Source: Arenibaculum pallidiluteum (GTDB lineage: Bacteria > Pseudomonadota > Alphaproteobacteria > Azospirillales > Azospirillaceae). Taken from it: 64,000 nt of DNA. Where the stretch lies: positions 1-64,000 of the forward strand of contig NZ_JAFIQU010000009.1 of the NCBI RefSeq assembly GCF_017355985.1. Reading direction: 5' to 3'. The position numbers and the translations under genes were made by a program. Numbering within the stretch: position 1 is the stretch's first letter; every line of letters starts with the position of its first letter. Below the pieces are notes generated by a model. That model was not told the origin of the DNA and did no database searches. It saw only the letters and a list, made by a program, of their open reading frames with translations. Positions 27,401 through 35,263 of the stretch are shown here, in pieces.

Positions 27401-27839
27401 CGTCTCGGACCTCCCGGAGGAGAAGCAGCGGATGCTGGAGCGCCTGCACAGCTCGGACGACGATCTCGTCGGCCGGACGGTGCTGCTTGTCGACGACGAC
27501 GCGCGCAACATCTTCGCGCTGTCGAGCGTCCTGGAACGCCGCGGCATGCACGTGCTGACGGCGACGACCGGCAACGAGGCCATAGCAAGCATCGAGGCGC
27601 GCGACGATGTTGCGATCGTCCTGATGGACATCATGATGCCCGGCATGGACGGCTATGAGACCATGCAGGTGATCCGTGCCAACCCGGCCTTCCGGCGGCT
27701 CCCGATCATCGCCCTGACGGCCAAGGCCATGAAGGGCGACCGCGAGAAGTGCCTGGAAGCCGGCGCCTCCGACTACCTGGCCAAGCCCGTCAATACCGAG
27801 CAGCTTCTGTCCGCCCTGCGGATGTGGCTGCACCGCTGA
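21477..27839 (+). CDS. Giant poly-HAMP hybrid histidine kinase with three receiver domains
   Basis: 2120 residues, no signal peptide or membrane segment, so probably cytosolic. Order: N-terminal HAMP-like units (~45-190), eleven 92-residue HAMP-type repeats (~191-1202), GAF domain (~1215-1370), coiled coil rich in Gln/Glu (~1375-1440), HisKA with phospho-acceptor His1452 ([11 protein letters not shown]), HATPase ([35 protein letters not shown]), then three receivers ([23 protein letters not shown]). This resembles group III hybrid kinases such as fungal Nik1/Os-1, which sense osmotic stress, but with more repeats. Another hybrid kinase starts 16 bases downstream. Ligand unknown. Confidence 0.93.
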   Translation: MKNDPEKVAHANGAASRGAEVLVATAPAEGDGMPMHGGPHMREDGMDLNDLLIALQAMRAGDFSVRLPGNQTGLFGKVADTFNDIVAANQRMAQQLEHVGQVVGREGKTRTRVRFGLSSGAWVDMETSVNTLIEDLLWPTTAVTRTITAVAKGDLLQTMPLDVDGRPLKGEFLRSATIVNTMIKQLSIFTSEVTRVAREVGTDGKLGGQAQVREVTGVWKDLTESVNSMASNLTAQVRNIADVTIAVANGDLSKKITVDVRGEILQLKEAINTMVDQLRSFASEVTRVAREVGTEGRLGGQALVPGVAGTWKDLTDSVNAMCGNLTAQVRNIAQVTTAVARGDLSRKITVDVSGEILELKNTINTMVDQLNAFAGEVTRVAREVGTEGRLGGQAQVPGVAGTWKDLTDSVNSMAGNLTAQVRNIAEVATAIANGDLSRKITVNVSGEILELKETINTMVDQLNAFASEVTRVAREVGTEGRLGGQANVLGVAGTWKDLTDSVNSMAGNLTAQVRNIAEVSTAIANGDLSKKITVDVRGEILQLKETINTTVDQLNAFASEVTRVAREVGTEGKLGGQAQLKGVAGTWKDLTDSVNSMASNLTAQVRNIAEVATAVAQGDLSKKITVNVSGEILQLKETINTMVDQLRSFAGEVTRVAREVGTEGRLGGQAVVPGVAGTWKDLTDSVNSMAGNLTAQVRNIAEVSTAIANGDLSKKITVDVRGEILQLKETLNTMVDQLNRFASEVTRVAREVGTEGKLGGQAQVPGVAGTWKDLTENVNSMASNLTGQVRNIAEVTTAVARGDLSRKITVDVKGEILELKNTINTMVDQLNAFASEVTRVAREVGTEGKLGGQAQVPGVAGTWKDLTDNVNSMAGNLTGQVRNIAEVATAIANGDLSRKITVDVRGEILLLKETLNTMVDQLRSFAGEVTRVAREVGTEGKLGGQAVVPGVAGTWKDLTDNVNLLAANLTTQVRNIAEVTTAVARGDLSRKITVDVKGEILELKNTINTMVDQLNAFAGEVTRVAREVGTEGKLGGQAQVPGVAGTWKDLTDTVNVMAANLTEQVRGIVKVVTAVANGDLKQNLTVASKGEVAALAETINNMTNTLATFADQVTTVAREVGVEGRLGGQAHVPGAAGTWKDLTGNVNLLAANLTTQVRAIAEVATAVTKGDLTRSIQVEARGEVAELKDNINTMIGNLRLTTERNTEQDWLKTNLARFTNMLQGQRDLATVGRMLLSELTPLVDAQHGVIYQVETVEASSPFLKLLSAYADSPVGSRPERLQLGEGLVGQCARDARRMLITEMPDHATPIGSGVFKAVPRSAIVLPVLFEGQVKAVIELASLGSFTELQMTFLEQLTTGIGIVLNSIEATMQTEGLLKQSQQLATELQSQQRELQQTNEQLEQKAQQLAERNVEVEAKNQEIEQARRALEEKATELALTSKYKSEFLANMSHELRTPLNSILILGQQLSENPEGNLSEKQVEFARTIHGAGTDLLNLISDILDLSKIESGTVSVDAEEIVFSNLLEVMARPFRHEAENRRLSFEVATAPTLERSIITDSKRLQQVLKNLLSNAFKFTEKGGVKLSVFPATTGWSPDHPGLKNAPSVVAFEVSDTGIGIPPEKQRIIFEAFQQADASTSRKYGGTGLGLAISRELANLLGGEIHLRSQPGVGSTFTLYLPLTYVGASIPTRPALDQLPVRATGVPAVMSASRLAELPLDHVSDDRNALEPGDSVLLIVEDDPHYARVMVDLAHDKGFKVLVAMRGADALALAREYRPTAVSLDVFLPDMLGWTVLSQLKQDPATRHIPVQIVTLDEDRQHGLARGAFSFINKPTTTEGLEAALLRIKEYAQPRRKRLLVVEDNAAEQMSVTALLGHDDIDIVTVGTGSEALEALRTEPVDCVVLDLKLPDMSGFDVLQQLRDDEKVRDVPVVVFTGRELSPEEDARLHTMARSVVVKGVESPERLLDETALFLHRVVSDLPEEKQRMLERLHSSDDDLVGRTVLLVDDDARNIFALSSVLERRGMHVLTATTGNEAIASIEARDDVAIVLMDIMMPGMDGYETMQVIRANPAFRRLPIIALTAKAMKGDREKCLEAGASDYLAKPVNTEQLLSALRMWLHR
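22047..25082 (+). repeat. Eleven in-frame tandem repeats of 276 bp (92 codons)
   Basis: Each unit begins at the (S/G)[13 protein letters not shown](R/K)LGGQA box and carries [24 protein letters not shown] and KITVDV-GEIL. Landmarks repeat at exactly 276 bases (for example 22182, 22458, 22734, 23010). Long identical DNA blocks recur at 552 bases, i.e. two units: 23031 versus 23583, and about 23855-23977 versus 24407-24529. The eleventh unit is more divergent ([14 protein letters not shown]). Confidence 0.95.
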
Positions 27840-27855
27840 GGTGGGAGAGGTTCGC

Positions 27856-29961
27856 ATGAGCGCGATGCGACCCGACCGGGTCAACATCCTTCTCGTCGAC
27901 GACCAGCCGGCGAAGCTGCTGAGCTACGAGGTGATCCTCGGCGAGCTTGGGGAGAACCTGATCAAGGCCGGCTCTGCGCGCGAGGCGCTGGAGCATCTGC
28001 TGAAGACCGAGATCGCGGTGATCCTGATCGACGTCTGCATGCCCGAACTGGACGGGTTCGAGCTTGCGGCGATGATCCGCGAGCATCCGCGCTTCCAGAA
28101 GACCTCGATCATCTTCGTCTCGGCCATTCAGATCACCGATCCGGATCGGCTGCGCGGCTACGAGGCGGGCGCCGTGGACTACGTCCCGGTGCCCGTCGTG
28201 CCCGAGGTCCTGCGGGCCAAGGTCAAGGTCTTCGCCGAGCTCTACCGCAAGACCCGCGAGCTGGAGCGGCTGAACGCGGAGCTCGAGCAGCGCGTTGCCG
28301 AGCGAACGGCCGAGTTGCAGGCATCGACGGAAAGGCTCCAGCAGAGCGAGCAGCGCCGGACGCTGGCCCTGGCTGCGGGGCGCATGGGCTCGTGGGACTG
28401 GGACGTCGCCACCGGCGAGTGCCACTGGGACGAGGGCCAGTTCCGCATCTTTGGTGTCGATCCAGCGACCTTCATGCCCTCCGCCGAGGCGGCGCTCCGC
28501 GCGGTCCATGCCGAGGACCGCGGGCGCCTGAGCACCAGGGCGAGGCGGATCCTGGCCTCGGGCCGCGCCTCGGACGTGGAGTTCCGGATCATCCTGCCGA
28601 ACGGCGAGCAGCGCTGGTGCATCGCCAGCGCCGCCCCCACCCTGGACGCCTCGGGCCGCGCCGTGCGCCTGAGCGGGGTGACCTACGACATCACGGAGCG
28701 CAAGAAGGCCGAGCATGCCCTGCGCGACCTGAACGGCGAGCTCGAGCGCCGCATCGAGGAGCGCACCCGCGAGCGCGAGACCGCGCTGGCCCAGCTTCTG
28801 GAAGCTCAGAAGATGGACACCATCGGTCAGTTGACCGGCGGCGTCGCGCACGATTTCAACAACCTGCTGATGGCCATCATGGGGAGCCTGGCGCTGGTCA
28901 AGAAGCGGCTGCCGGATGACCCGCGAACGATGCGCCTCATCGACAACGCCCTGCAGGGCGCACAACGTGGCGCGGCGCTGACCCAGCGCCTGCTGGCCTT
29001 CGCGCGGCGCCAGGAGCTGAAGCCGGAATCCGTCGACGTGCCGCGCCTGGTCAGCGGCATGGAGGATCTGCTGGAACGCGCCCTCGGCCCGGGCGTCCGG
29101 ATCAGCAAGAGCCTGCCGGCCGACCTCGCCCAGGTCCGCGTCGATGCCAACCAGCTCGAGCTGGCGTTGCTGAACCTGGCCGTGAACGCGCGGGACGCCA
29201 TGCCGCTGGGCGGCACGCTGGGCATCGCCGCCTGCAACGAGACCGCGGCATCGGTTCCCGGGCTGAAGCCAGGGGCTTATGTCCGCATCAGCGTCGGTGA
29301 TTCCGGGATCGGCATGGACGAGGCCACGCTTGCGAAGGCCACGGAGCCGTTCTTCACGACGAAGGGTCCCGGCAAGGGGACGGGGCTGGGGCTTTCGATG
29401 GTTCACGGCCTGGCAGCCCAGTCCGGCGGGATGCTGAGGATCTCCAGCCAGCCCGGCAAGGGAACGATGGTCGACCTGTGGCTGCCCCGCGCCACGCCCG
29501 AGACCTCGCGGGAGGGCGCGGTCGAGGACCGCGCGCCCGGCGAGGATGCGGTGTCGAAGACGGCCCCCTGCACGATCCTCCTGGTCGACGACGACGCGCT
29601 CGTGAGCACGGGCACGGCCGCGATGCTGGAGGATCTCGGCCATATGGTGATCGAGGCCAACTCGGGCGCGGACGCCATCGAGCTTCTGCGCACCAGCCCG
29701 CGCATCGACGTGGTCATCACGGACCACGCGATGCCCGGCATGACTGGCATGGAGCTGGCCCGCCGCCTGCGCGAGAGCCATCCCTCGCTGCCGATCATCC
29801 TCGCAACGGGCTATGCCGAATTCCCGCAGTCGGAGACCGACGAGCTGGCCCTGCCGCGGCTGACCAAGCCATACCTCCAGGAGGAACTCGCCGCGGCGAT
29901 CTCGGCGGTGGCCGAGACGGTCTCGCACCAGGCCAAGGTGATCCCGCTGCGCCCGCGCTGA
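27856..29961 (+). CDS. Hybrid histidine kinase (REC-PAS-HisKA-HATPase-REC)
   Basis: 701 residues, soluble. N-terminal receiver (ILLVDDQPAKLLSYEVIL, acceptor Asp in LIDVCMPELDGFE), coiled coil, PAS (GRMGSWDWDVATGECHWDEGQFRIFGVD, ending DITERKKAE), second coiled coil, HisKA with GGVAHDFNNLLMAIMG, HATPase (LLNLAVNARDAMP; SVGDSGIGMDEAT; GKGTGLGLSMVHGL), C-terminal receiver (ILLVDDDALVSTG; ITDHAMPGMTG; LTKPYLQEEL). The start at 27856 is chosen for GGGAGAGG just upstream; a GTG at 27841 is in frame but poorer. Close spacing after the poly-HAMP kinase suggests one operon and a phosphorelay between the two. Confidence 0.93.
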   Translation: MSAMRPDRVNILLVDDQPAKLLSYEVILGELGENLIKAGSAREALEHLLKTEIAVILIDVCMPELDGFELAAMIREHPRFQKTSIIFVSAIQITDPDRLRGYEAGAVDYVPVPVVPEVLRAKVKVFAELYRKTRELERLNAELEQRVAERTAELQASTERLQQSEQRRTLALAAGRMGSWDWDVATGECHWDEGQFRIFGVDPATFMPSAEAALRAVHAEDRGRLSTRARRILASGRASDVEFRIILPNGEQRWCIASAAPTLDASGRAVRLSGVTYDITERKKAEHALRDLNGELERRIEERTRERETALAQLLEAQKMDTIGQLTGGVAHDFNNLLMAIMGSLALVKKRLPDDPRTMRLIDNALQGAQRGAALTQRLLAFARRQELKPESVDVPRLVSGMEDLLERALGPGVRISKSLPADLAQVRVDANQLELALLNLAVNARDAMPLGGTLGIAACNETAASVPGLKPGAYVRISVGDSGIGMDEATLAKATEPFFTTKGPGKGTGLGLSMVHGLAAQSGGMLRISSQPGKGTMVDLWLPRATPETSREGAVEDRAPGEDAVSKTAPCTILLVDDDALVSTGTAAMLEDLGHMVIEANSGADAIELLRTSPRIDVVITDHAMPGMTGMELARRLRESHPSLPIILATGYAEFPQSETDELALPRLTKPYLQEELAAAISAVAETVSHQAKVIPLRPR

Positions 29962-30066
29962 CCCGCGCGGGACACCGCCGGCCGCCGATCGCAATGGTCC
30001 TTTTCAGGGACGCAGTCTTGACTATCTAAAGGGCGCCCAACCACCACCCGCCGACCGGGAGCCCCC

Positions 30067-30945
30067 ATGCGGACCGTCACTCTCGCCGCCACCCAATTCG
30101 CCTGCAGCTGGGACCGCGACGCCAACGTCGCGAACGCCGAGCGCATGGTCCGCGAGGCCGCTGCGCGCGGCGCCAACATCATCCTGCTCCAGGAGTTGTT
30201 CGAGACGCCGTACTTCTGCAAGGACCAGAAGCACGATTACTTCCGCCTGGCCGCGCCGGCCGAGGACCATCCGGTCCTGCGCCGGATGAGCGCGCTGGCG
30301 GCGGAACTCGGCGTCGTCCTTCCTGTCAGCTTCTTCGAAAAGGCGAATACCGCCTACTACAACTCGCTGGCCATGATCGACGCGGACGGCCGCATGCTGG
30401 GCGTGTACCGGAAGTCCCACATCCCGGACGGCCCCGGCTATCAGGAGAAGTTCTACTTCAGCCCCGGCGACACCGGGCTGCAGGTCTACGAGACCCGGTT
30501 TGGCCGGGTCGGGGCCGCCGTGTGCTGGGACCAGTGGTTCCCCGAGACCGCGCGGGTCCTTGCGCTGCAGGGCGCCGAGATCCTGCTCTACCCGACGGCG
30601 ATCGGCTCCGAGCCCCAGGACCCGTCCCTCGATAGCCGCGATCACTGGCAGCGCGTGATGCAGGGCCATGCCGGCGCGAACGTGATGCCGCTGGTCGCCA
30701 GCAATCGCTTCGGACGCGAGCAGGGGGATGCCTGCGCGATCACCTTCTACGGCTCTTCCTTCATCGCGGGGCCCCACGGCGAGAAGGTGGCCGAGGCGGG
30801 ACGCGAGGGCGAAGCCGTCCTCACGGCGAGCTTCGACCTGGACCGCCTGCAGGAGATCCGGTCGTCCTGGGGCGTGTTCCGGGACCGTCGCCCGGACCTG
30901 TACGGACCGATCCTGACGCTGGATGGCCGCACCGCCCGGCGATAG
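30067..30945 (+). CDS. aguB: N-carbamoylputrescine amidase
   Basis: 292 residues, nitrilase superfamily. It hydrolyses N-carbamoylputrescine to putrescine, CO2 and ammonia in the arginine-decarboxylase/agmatine route. The Glu-Lys-Cys triad is visible: Glu in LLQELFETPYFC, Lys in YRKSHIPDGPGYQEKFYF, Cys in GAAVCWDQWFPE. The EKFYFSPGDTG and HWQRVMQGHAGAN stretches are characteristic of AguB. No aguA is adjacent. Confidence 0.93.
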   Translation: MRTVTLAATQFACSWDRDANVANAERMVREAAARGANIILLQELFETPYFCKDQKHDYFRLAAPAEDHPVLRRMSALAAELGVVLPVSFFEKANTAYYNSLAMIDADGRMLGVYRKSHIPDGPGYQEKFYFSPGDTGLQVYETRFGRVGAAVCWDQWFPETARVLALQGAEILLYPTAIGSEPQDPSLDSRDHWQRVMQGHAGANVMPLVASNRFGREQGDACAITFYGSSFIAGPHGEKVAEAGREGEAVLTASFDLDRLQEIRSSWGVFRDRRPDLYGPILTLDGRTARR

Positions 30946-31293
30946 GGCGGATCGCCGCTCCCGCCCCGGGGGCAAACCGAAGCAAGCTCGGGGGCACCCT
31001 GCCCCCGAAGCGCAGCGCGCGACCGCTACGGCCCCTGCGCAACCTCCTGTTACGGAATTCCATATCTCGATGCTGCTCGATGCGGAAAGATGATTCTTTC
31101 CGCGCTGTAGCTTTCATGCGGCAGCTTCCCTGCCGAGATGCTGTCATCCGGAAGAATCAATCTTTCAATCAAGGTTGCGTGAATCCTGCATCTTGACCGC
31201 GGCGCGAGTGTTGACAATGGGAGGGCATTCAGTTCTTTTGCAATCTAAGTTCTAGCCCGGGGCCAACCGGAGCACGACTATTTGGGGTCTGAG
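30946..31293. other. Intergenic region upstream of XRE regulator
   Basis: 348 bases without a supported gene, notably AT-richer toward its right end. It contains the hairpin at 31082-31103, two nearby AGAATC/AATCTTTC stretches, and TTGACA at 31211-31216, a good -35 element for the gene at 31294, although no strong -10 hexamer follows at 17 bases (TCTTTT). Confidence 0.4.
31082..31103. repeat. Perfect 9-bp hairpin
   Basis: GCGGAAAGA-tgat-TCTTTCCGC. Without a T-run and about 140 bases after aguB and 190 bases before the XRE gene, it could be a weak terminator of aguB or an operator. Confidence 0.5.
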
Positions 31294-31770
31294 ATGAAGA
31301 GCAAGAACATGCGGCCCGTCAGCGCGAACATCATCTCGCGCCGCGGGGAAGGGCCGCATCCGATTGACATCCACGTTGGCTCCCGCCTCCGGATGCGCCG
31401 CACGCTCCTTGGCCTCAGCCAGGAGAAGCTTGGCGAGGCAGTCGGAATCACATTCCAGCAGTTGCAGAAGTACGAGCGCGGGGCGAACCGCATCAGCGCC
31501 AGCCGTCTCTACCACCTGTCGCAGGTGCTGGACGTGCCGATCGGCTATTTCTTCGAGGAGATGAGCGCAATGGGCGAGCCGGCGGCCGAAGGGGCCCCGC
31601 TGGTCCGCCTCCCCGAGGAGCCGGACGAGTTCGAGGCCATGGCGCGGCGCGAGACGCTGGAACTGGTGCGCGCCTACTATCGCATCACCGACGCGACCAT
31701 CCGGCGGCGCGCCTTCGAGCTGATCAAGGCGCTGGGGGGCGAGCGGGTGGACGAGGTTCACGAGGCCTGA
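31294..31770 (+). CDS. XRE-family helix-turn-helix regulator
   Basis: 158 residues. HTH_3 domain at ~25-85: [61 protein letters not shown]. The C-terminal part has [26 protein letters not shown], a helical tail seen in many alphaproteobacterial regulators of this group. The ATG at 31294 with GGGG upstream is preferred over a TTG at 31282. A strong intrinsic terminator follows at 31855, so it is a single-gene transcript. Confidence 0.92.
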   Translation: MKSKNMRPVSANIISRRGEGPHPIDIHVGSRLRMRRTLLGLSQEKLGEAVGITFQQLQKYERGANRISASRLYHLSQVLDVPIGYFFEEMSAMGEPAAEGAPLVRLPEEPDEFEAMARRETLELVRAYYRITDATIRRRAFELIKALGGERVDEVHEA

Positions 31771-31854
31771 GGCGCGTGGGCGGCATGCCGCTTCCGCCAC
31801 GCTCGGACAAATCTCGTCCTTTCGAACTAAAAGATTTCATACGCAAGTAATAAA

Positions 31855-31887
31855 TGCAGGGGCTCATGCGCTCCTGCAACTTTTTTT
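31855..31887 (+). terminator. Rho-independent terminator of XRE gene
   Basis: TGCAGGGGC (31855-31863), loop TCATGC, GCTCCTGCA (31870-31878) with one G-T pair, then AC and seven Ts (31881-31887). It is the only hairpin I found in the window with a clear T-run. Confidence 0.85.
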
Positions 31888-32271
31888 ACGTCGCTACATC
31901 CTTATGTCCCAATTAGGATAGGAAGGCCGCCCCGATTTCGCCGCGCCTTTGCCGTGGGCCGATGAGGCATGCCCCGGGCCCGTCCGGACCTTGGCGGGTC
32001 CCACAGGACCATGCCGGATCCAACGCAAGGTGAGGCGCGCTGGACATCGAGGGCTGGCGGACCGTCGGATGCAACCGAAGGCTTTTTCAGGGGAGAGCCT
32101 CCATGCAGGCCAGACCGAGTCCCGTACCCCCGCGACGCCTGGCCGGATGCATCCGGTCCGGCACGTGCCGCAGCCTGCCATTGGCCGTCTCCAACGCGGC
32201 CGCCTCACCCCTTGATCTGCCACGTGCCAGCCCCGTCCCAACCGGGCGCCGGCAAGTCTGGGAGTAAGTTC
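31888..32271. other. Intergenic region upstream of RHH gene
   Basis: About 380 bases without a credible gene. It holds ATCCT-N12-AGGAT (31898-31919) and the perfect 14-bp palindrome CCGGATGCATCCGG (32143-32156). The frame of the RHH gene is open back to 31969, but the composition there (Pro/Arg-rich, no homology I recognise) argues against a longer protein. Confidence 0.4.
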
Positions 32272-32532
32272 ATGGACGACGTCTTCGCGATCCAGCCCCC
32301 CGTCCTTCGCAACGTGTATGTCGGGAACCGCCGCACGAGCATGCGACTCGACGACGATACTTGGCGTGCCCTGGAACTCGCCGCCGAGGAGGAGGGGATC
32401 TCGGTCAGCGAGCTGGTGACGCGCATCGACGAGGTCCGCTCGCCCAGCGGCTCGCTGTCCGGTGCGGTGCGGTCCTTCCTGATCGCCTTCCTGATGGCCA
32501 AGAACTTCGGCAGGCAGCGTAACCAGGCGTGA
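32272..32532 (+). CDS. Ribbon-helix-helix domain protein
   Basis: 86 residues. VYVGNRRTSMRLDDDTWRALELAAEEEGISVSELVTRIDEVRSPSGSLSGAVRSFLIAFLM matches the RHH_4-type domain common in alphaproteobacteria: beta-strand RTSMRLDD followed by two helices. RHH proteins are dimeric DNA-binding repressors. The ATG at 32272 with GGGAGT upstream fits. The palindrome 116 bases upstream may be its own operator (inference). Confidence 0.82.
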   Translation: MDDVFAIQPPVLRNVYVGNRRTSMRLDDDTWRALELAAEEEGISVSELVTRIDEVRSPSGSLSGAVRSFLIAFLMAKNFGRQRNQA

Positions 32533-32613
32533 CCGGCGCCGGGCGTCGGGTCGGGATTGCGCGGACGGCTCGCCGGGGCCAGAGTGGCGCGCCCGATCCC
32601 AGGCGAGCGCGAC

Positions 32614-33762
32614 ATGTCCAAGAGCGTCAGCGAACTGCCCCTGTCCCGGAACCGCCTCGGCACGCGGCGCACCCTTGCGGTGCACCGCTACGGCAGCCCG
32701 GGCGCCCGGCCGAAGGTCTACATCCAGGCGGGCCTCCACGCGAACGAGGTCCCGGGCATGCTCGTGGCGCGGCACCTTCTGGATCGCCTCGACGCGGCGG
32801 ACGCAGCCGGTGCGATCCAGGGCGAGATCGTCGTCGTGCCGATCGCGAATCCCATCGGGCTAGAGCAGTTCGTGCTGGGCGAGGCGGTCGGCCGCTTCGC
32901 GCTGGACGGTTCCGGCAACTTCAACCGCGACTTTCCGGACCTGACCGAGGCTGCGGCCGAGCGCCTGCAAGGCCGGCTAGGCGCCGAGGCCGCGGCGAAC
33001 GTCCCGCTGGTCCGCGAAGCCCTGAAGGCCGCCCTGGCCGGGATCGAGCCCGAGACACCGGTCGCCGCGCTCCGCCATGCCCTGCTTGGCCTCGCCATCG
33101 ATGCGGACGTCGTCCTCGACCTCCATTGCGACTCCGAATCGCTGATGCACCTCTATACCGGGACGGAGCTTTGGCCCGGCGCGGCCGACCTTGCGGCCCA
33201 GCTTGGCGCCCGGGCGGTCTTCCTGGCGGAGGTTTCCGGTGGCGACCCCTTCGACGAGGCCTGTTCGGCCGTCTGGTGGAAGCTGCGCGACCGGCTCGGG
33301 CTCGGCCGCGACGCGCTGGGTGCTGCCTGCCTGGCGACGACCGTCGAGCTGCGCGGACGCTCCGATGTCTCGGACGAGCTCGCGCGCGAGGACTCCGACA
33401 ACCTGTTCCGGTTCCTGGTCCGGCGCGGCGTGATCTCGGGACAGGCCGGCCCCCTGCCGCCCGCGCGCTGCGAGGCGACGCCGCTCGCCGGCGTGGAACG
33501 CATCGTCGCGCCGCTCTCCGGCGTCGTCGCCTACAAGGCCGAGATCGGAGATCTCGTGGAGCCCGGGACCGTCGTCGCCGAGATCGTCGATCCCGCCGCG
33601 GAGCACGGCGACCGGGCGCGCACGCCGCTGCGCGCGACCACCGGTGGTCTCTTTTGGTCGCGCAGCACGCGGCGGGTCGTCGCCGCCGGGGACATCGTGG
33701 GCAGCACAGCGAGCCCCGCCCCCCTGCCCGGCCGCGGACCGAAGCTGCTGACGGCCCGCTGA
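32614..33762 (+). CDS. Succinylglutamate desuccinylase/aspartoacylase-family zinc hydrolase
   Basis: 382 residues. M14-like deacylase domain: YIQAGLHANEVPGMLVARHLL contains the zinc-binding H-x2-E, and VVLDLHCDSE supplies the third His. Residues ~310-375 form a biotinyl-lipoyl-like barrel (IVAPLSGVVAYKAEIGDLVEPGTVVAEIVDP), as in many prokaryotic relatives. Members remove acyl groups from amino acids; substrate unknown. The ATG at 32614 is preferred because the upstream frame is arginine-rich. It is convergent with the FAD-oxidoreductase gene. Confidence 0.85.
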   Translation: MSKSVSELPLSRNRLGTRRTLAVHRYGSPGARPKVYIQAGLHANEVPGMLVARHLLDRLDAADAAGAIQGEIVVVPIANPIGLEQFVLGEAVGRFALDGSGNFNRDFPDLTEAAAERLQGRLGAEAAANVPLVREALKAALAGIEPETPVAALRHALLGLAIDADVVLDLHCDSESLMHLYTGTELWPGAADLAAQLGARAVFLAEVSGGDPFDEACSAVWWKLRDRLGLGRDALGAACLATTVELRGRSDVSDELAREDSDNLFRFLVRRGVISGQAGPLPPARCEATPLAGVERIVAPLSGVVAYKAEIGDLVEPGTVVAEIVDPAAEHGDRARTPLRATTGGLFWSRSTRRVVAAGDIVGSTASPAPLPGRGPKLLTAR

Positions 33763-33795
33763 GCCGCCGGCGCTGAACGCCCCCTGCTGAACCGC

Positions 33796-33814
33796 CCCCG
33801 ATGAGCGTTCGGGG
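33796..33814. terminator. Weak hairpin between convergent genes
   Basis: CCCCGA-N7-TCGGGG, a 6-bp stem between the deacylase and FAD-oxidoreductase stops; no T-run. Confidence 0.3.
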
Positions 33815-33820
33815 CCGCCC

Positions 33821-35263
33821 TCAGACGGCGGCGCCCTGACGCCGCAGCTCCGCCTGCACCTCCGCCGTCGGCACGTCCCGCAACCCGCGGCGCTGGCGCA
33901 CTGCCAGCGCCGCGCAGACCCCGGCTGCCTGGCCGGTCGCCATGGCCGTCGGGGTCACACGGTAGGAGGAATGGGCCTCGTGCGTCCCGCCGATGGCCCG
34001 GCCAGCGACGAGCAGGTTCTCGACGCCGCGGGGCAGAAGGCTGCGCATCGGCACCTCGTACCATTCGCCCGGCGGCAGCTTCCGCAGCACCGTGCCCTTT
34101 CCCGTCGGGTTGTGGATGTCGATGGGATAGCTTGCTCGGGCGATCGCGTCCGGGAACTTCCGCGCCTCCAGCACGTCCTGCGCTGTCAGCACGTAGTCTG
34201 CCTCGATCCTGCGCGTCTCGCGCACGCCGACGGTCGTGCCGCTCTGGATCACATAGCTCGACGCGAAGCCCGGGACGTATTTGCGGAAGAAGGCGGCGAT
34301 CTGGCGCATCTGGCGGCGCGCCTCGATCTCGGCCCGGCTGAGGTCGAACACGTCGGTGCCGAGCGCCGCCGTCACGCGGGTGCAGTTCACCGACAGCTCC
34401 CCGCGATGGGGCGTCGCGAAGAACAGGATGTCCTCGCGCGGGAGATCCAGGTCCCCCGCCTCGGACGCCTTCGCCACCAGGTCCCAGAGACCGTGGACGC
34501 CGCGCCACTGCCCGGGATTGTCGCGGATATACGCGTTGAAGCGGTCCTGGTCGACGCCGCCGAGCCGGAACATCAGCGTCATGGGCTGGACCCGGCCATC
34601 GCCTTCCCGCCCGACCTGGAACCGGGCGCCGGCCTGCGCGGCCAGATCGGCATCGCCGGTGCAGTCGATGACCACCGGCGCGGCGACGGCGATTGGGCCC
34701 GACTTGGTCTCGAGCACAACTCCGCGGGCGCCGGCCGCGGCCCGGCCCTGCATCGCCGGGCCTCCATCGGCCAGGATGCCGGACGCGAAGGCATGGAACA
34801 GCATGCGCACGCCGGCCTCGTCGAGGAGCTCCAGCGCCACGGACTTGTAAGTCTCGGGATCGAACGGCACCGTGTAACCGGTCTCGAGGCTCGGCGACAC
34901 CGCGCCCTCGGCCGCGATCAGGCGATCCAGGAAGACCTGCAGCGCACCTGCCACGACGGGATCGCCGGGCCCGTGGTCCTGTGGCAGCAGGCGCGTGTCG
35001 TCGACGTCCTGCTGGACGGCACCCTGCGTATGCCAGGACATCAGCGGGTTCACGAGCGCGGCTGTCGGATTGCCGCCCAGGAACCCGAAGCGCTCCACCA
35101 GGACGACAGAAGCCCCGGCCCAGGCGGCCCCGAGGGCCGCCCCCATTCCCGAAGGGCCGCCGCCGGCTATGACGACGTCGCAACGGGCGACGATTGGCGC
35201 GCGCCGGCCCGGCAGGTCCACGGCCTCGGAGTCCCGTTCAGAAGGCGTAGGCAATACCGGCAA
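33821..35263 (-). CDS. FAD-dependent oxidoreductase (FAD_oxidored family)
   Basis: 480 residues. Dinucleotide-binding motif CDVVIAGGGPSGMGAALGAAWAGASVVLVER near residues 28-58, the characteristic FGFLGGNPTAALVNP, a second-strand motif APVVIDCTGDADLAAQAG, and the C-terminal VENLLVAGRAIGGTHEAHSSYRVTPTAMATGQAAGV. This wording fits the PF12831-type family of flavoproteins with mostly unknown substrates. Its start lies 26 bases inside the pyruvyltransferase gene, so the two are translationally coupled. Confidence 0.88.
   Translation of the reverse strand: MPVLPTPSERDSEAVDLPGRRAPIVARCDVVIAGGGPSGMGAALGAAWAGASVVLVERFGFLGGNPTAALVNPLMSWHTQGAVQQDVDDTRLLPQDHGPGDPVVAGALQVFLDRLIAAEGAVSPSLETGYTVPFDPETYKSVALELLDEAGVRMLFHAFASGILADGGPAMQGRAAAGARGVVLETKSGPIAVAAPVVIDCTGDADLAAQAGARFQVGREGDGRVQPMTLMFRLGGVDQDRFNAYIRDNPGQWRGVHGLWDLVAKASEAGDLDLPREDILFFATPHRGELSVNCTRVTAALGTDVFDLSRAEIEARRQMRQIAAFFRKYVPGFASSYVIQSGTTVGVRETRRIEADYVLTAQDVLEARKFPDAIARASYPIDIHNPTGKGTVLRKLPPGEWYEVPMRSLLPRGVENLLVAGRAIGGTHEAHSSYRVTPTAMATGQAAGVCAALAVRQRRGLRDVPTAEVQAELRRQGAAV

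Noticed and set aside
23418..27887. 1489-codon minus-strand frame opposite the poly-HAMP kinase
   Set aside because: His/Leu/Gln/Arg/Asp-rich shadow of the repeats; the plus strand has full kinase and receiver motifs.
31969..32271. N-terminal extension of the RHH protein
   Set aside because: Open but Pro/Arg-rich with no recognisable domain; the ATG at 32272 has a ribosome-binding site and matches family length.
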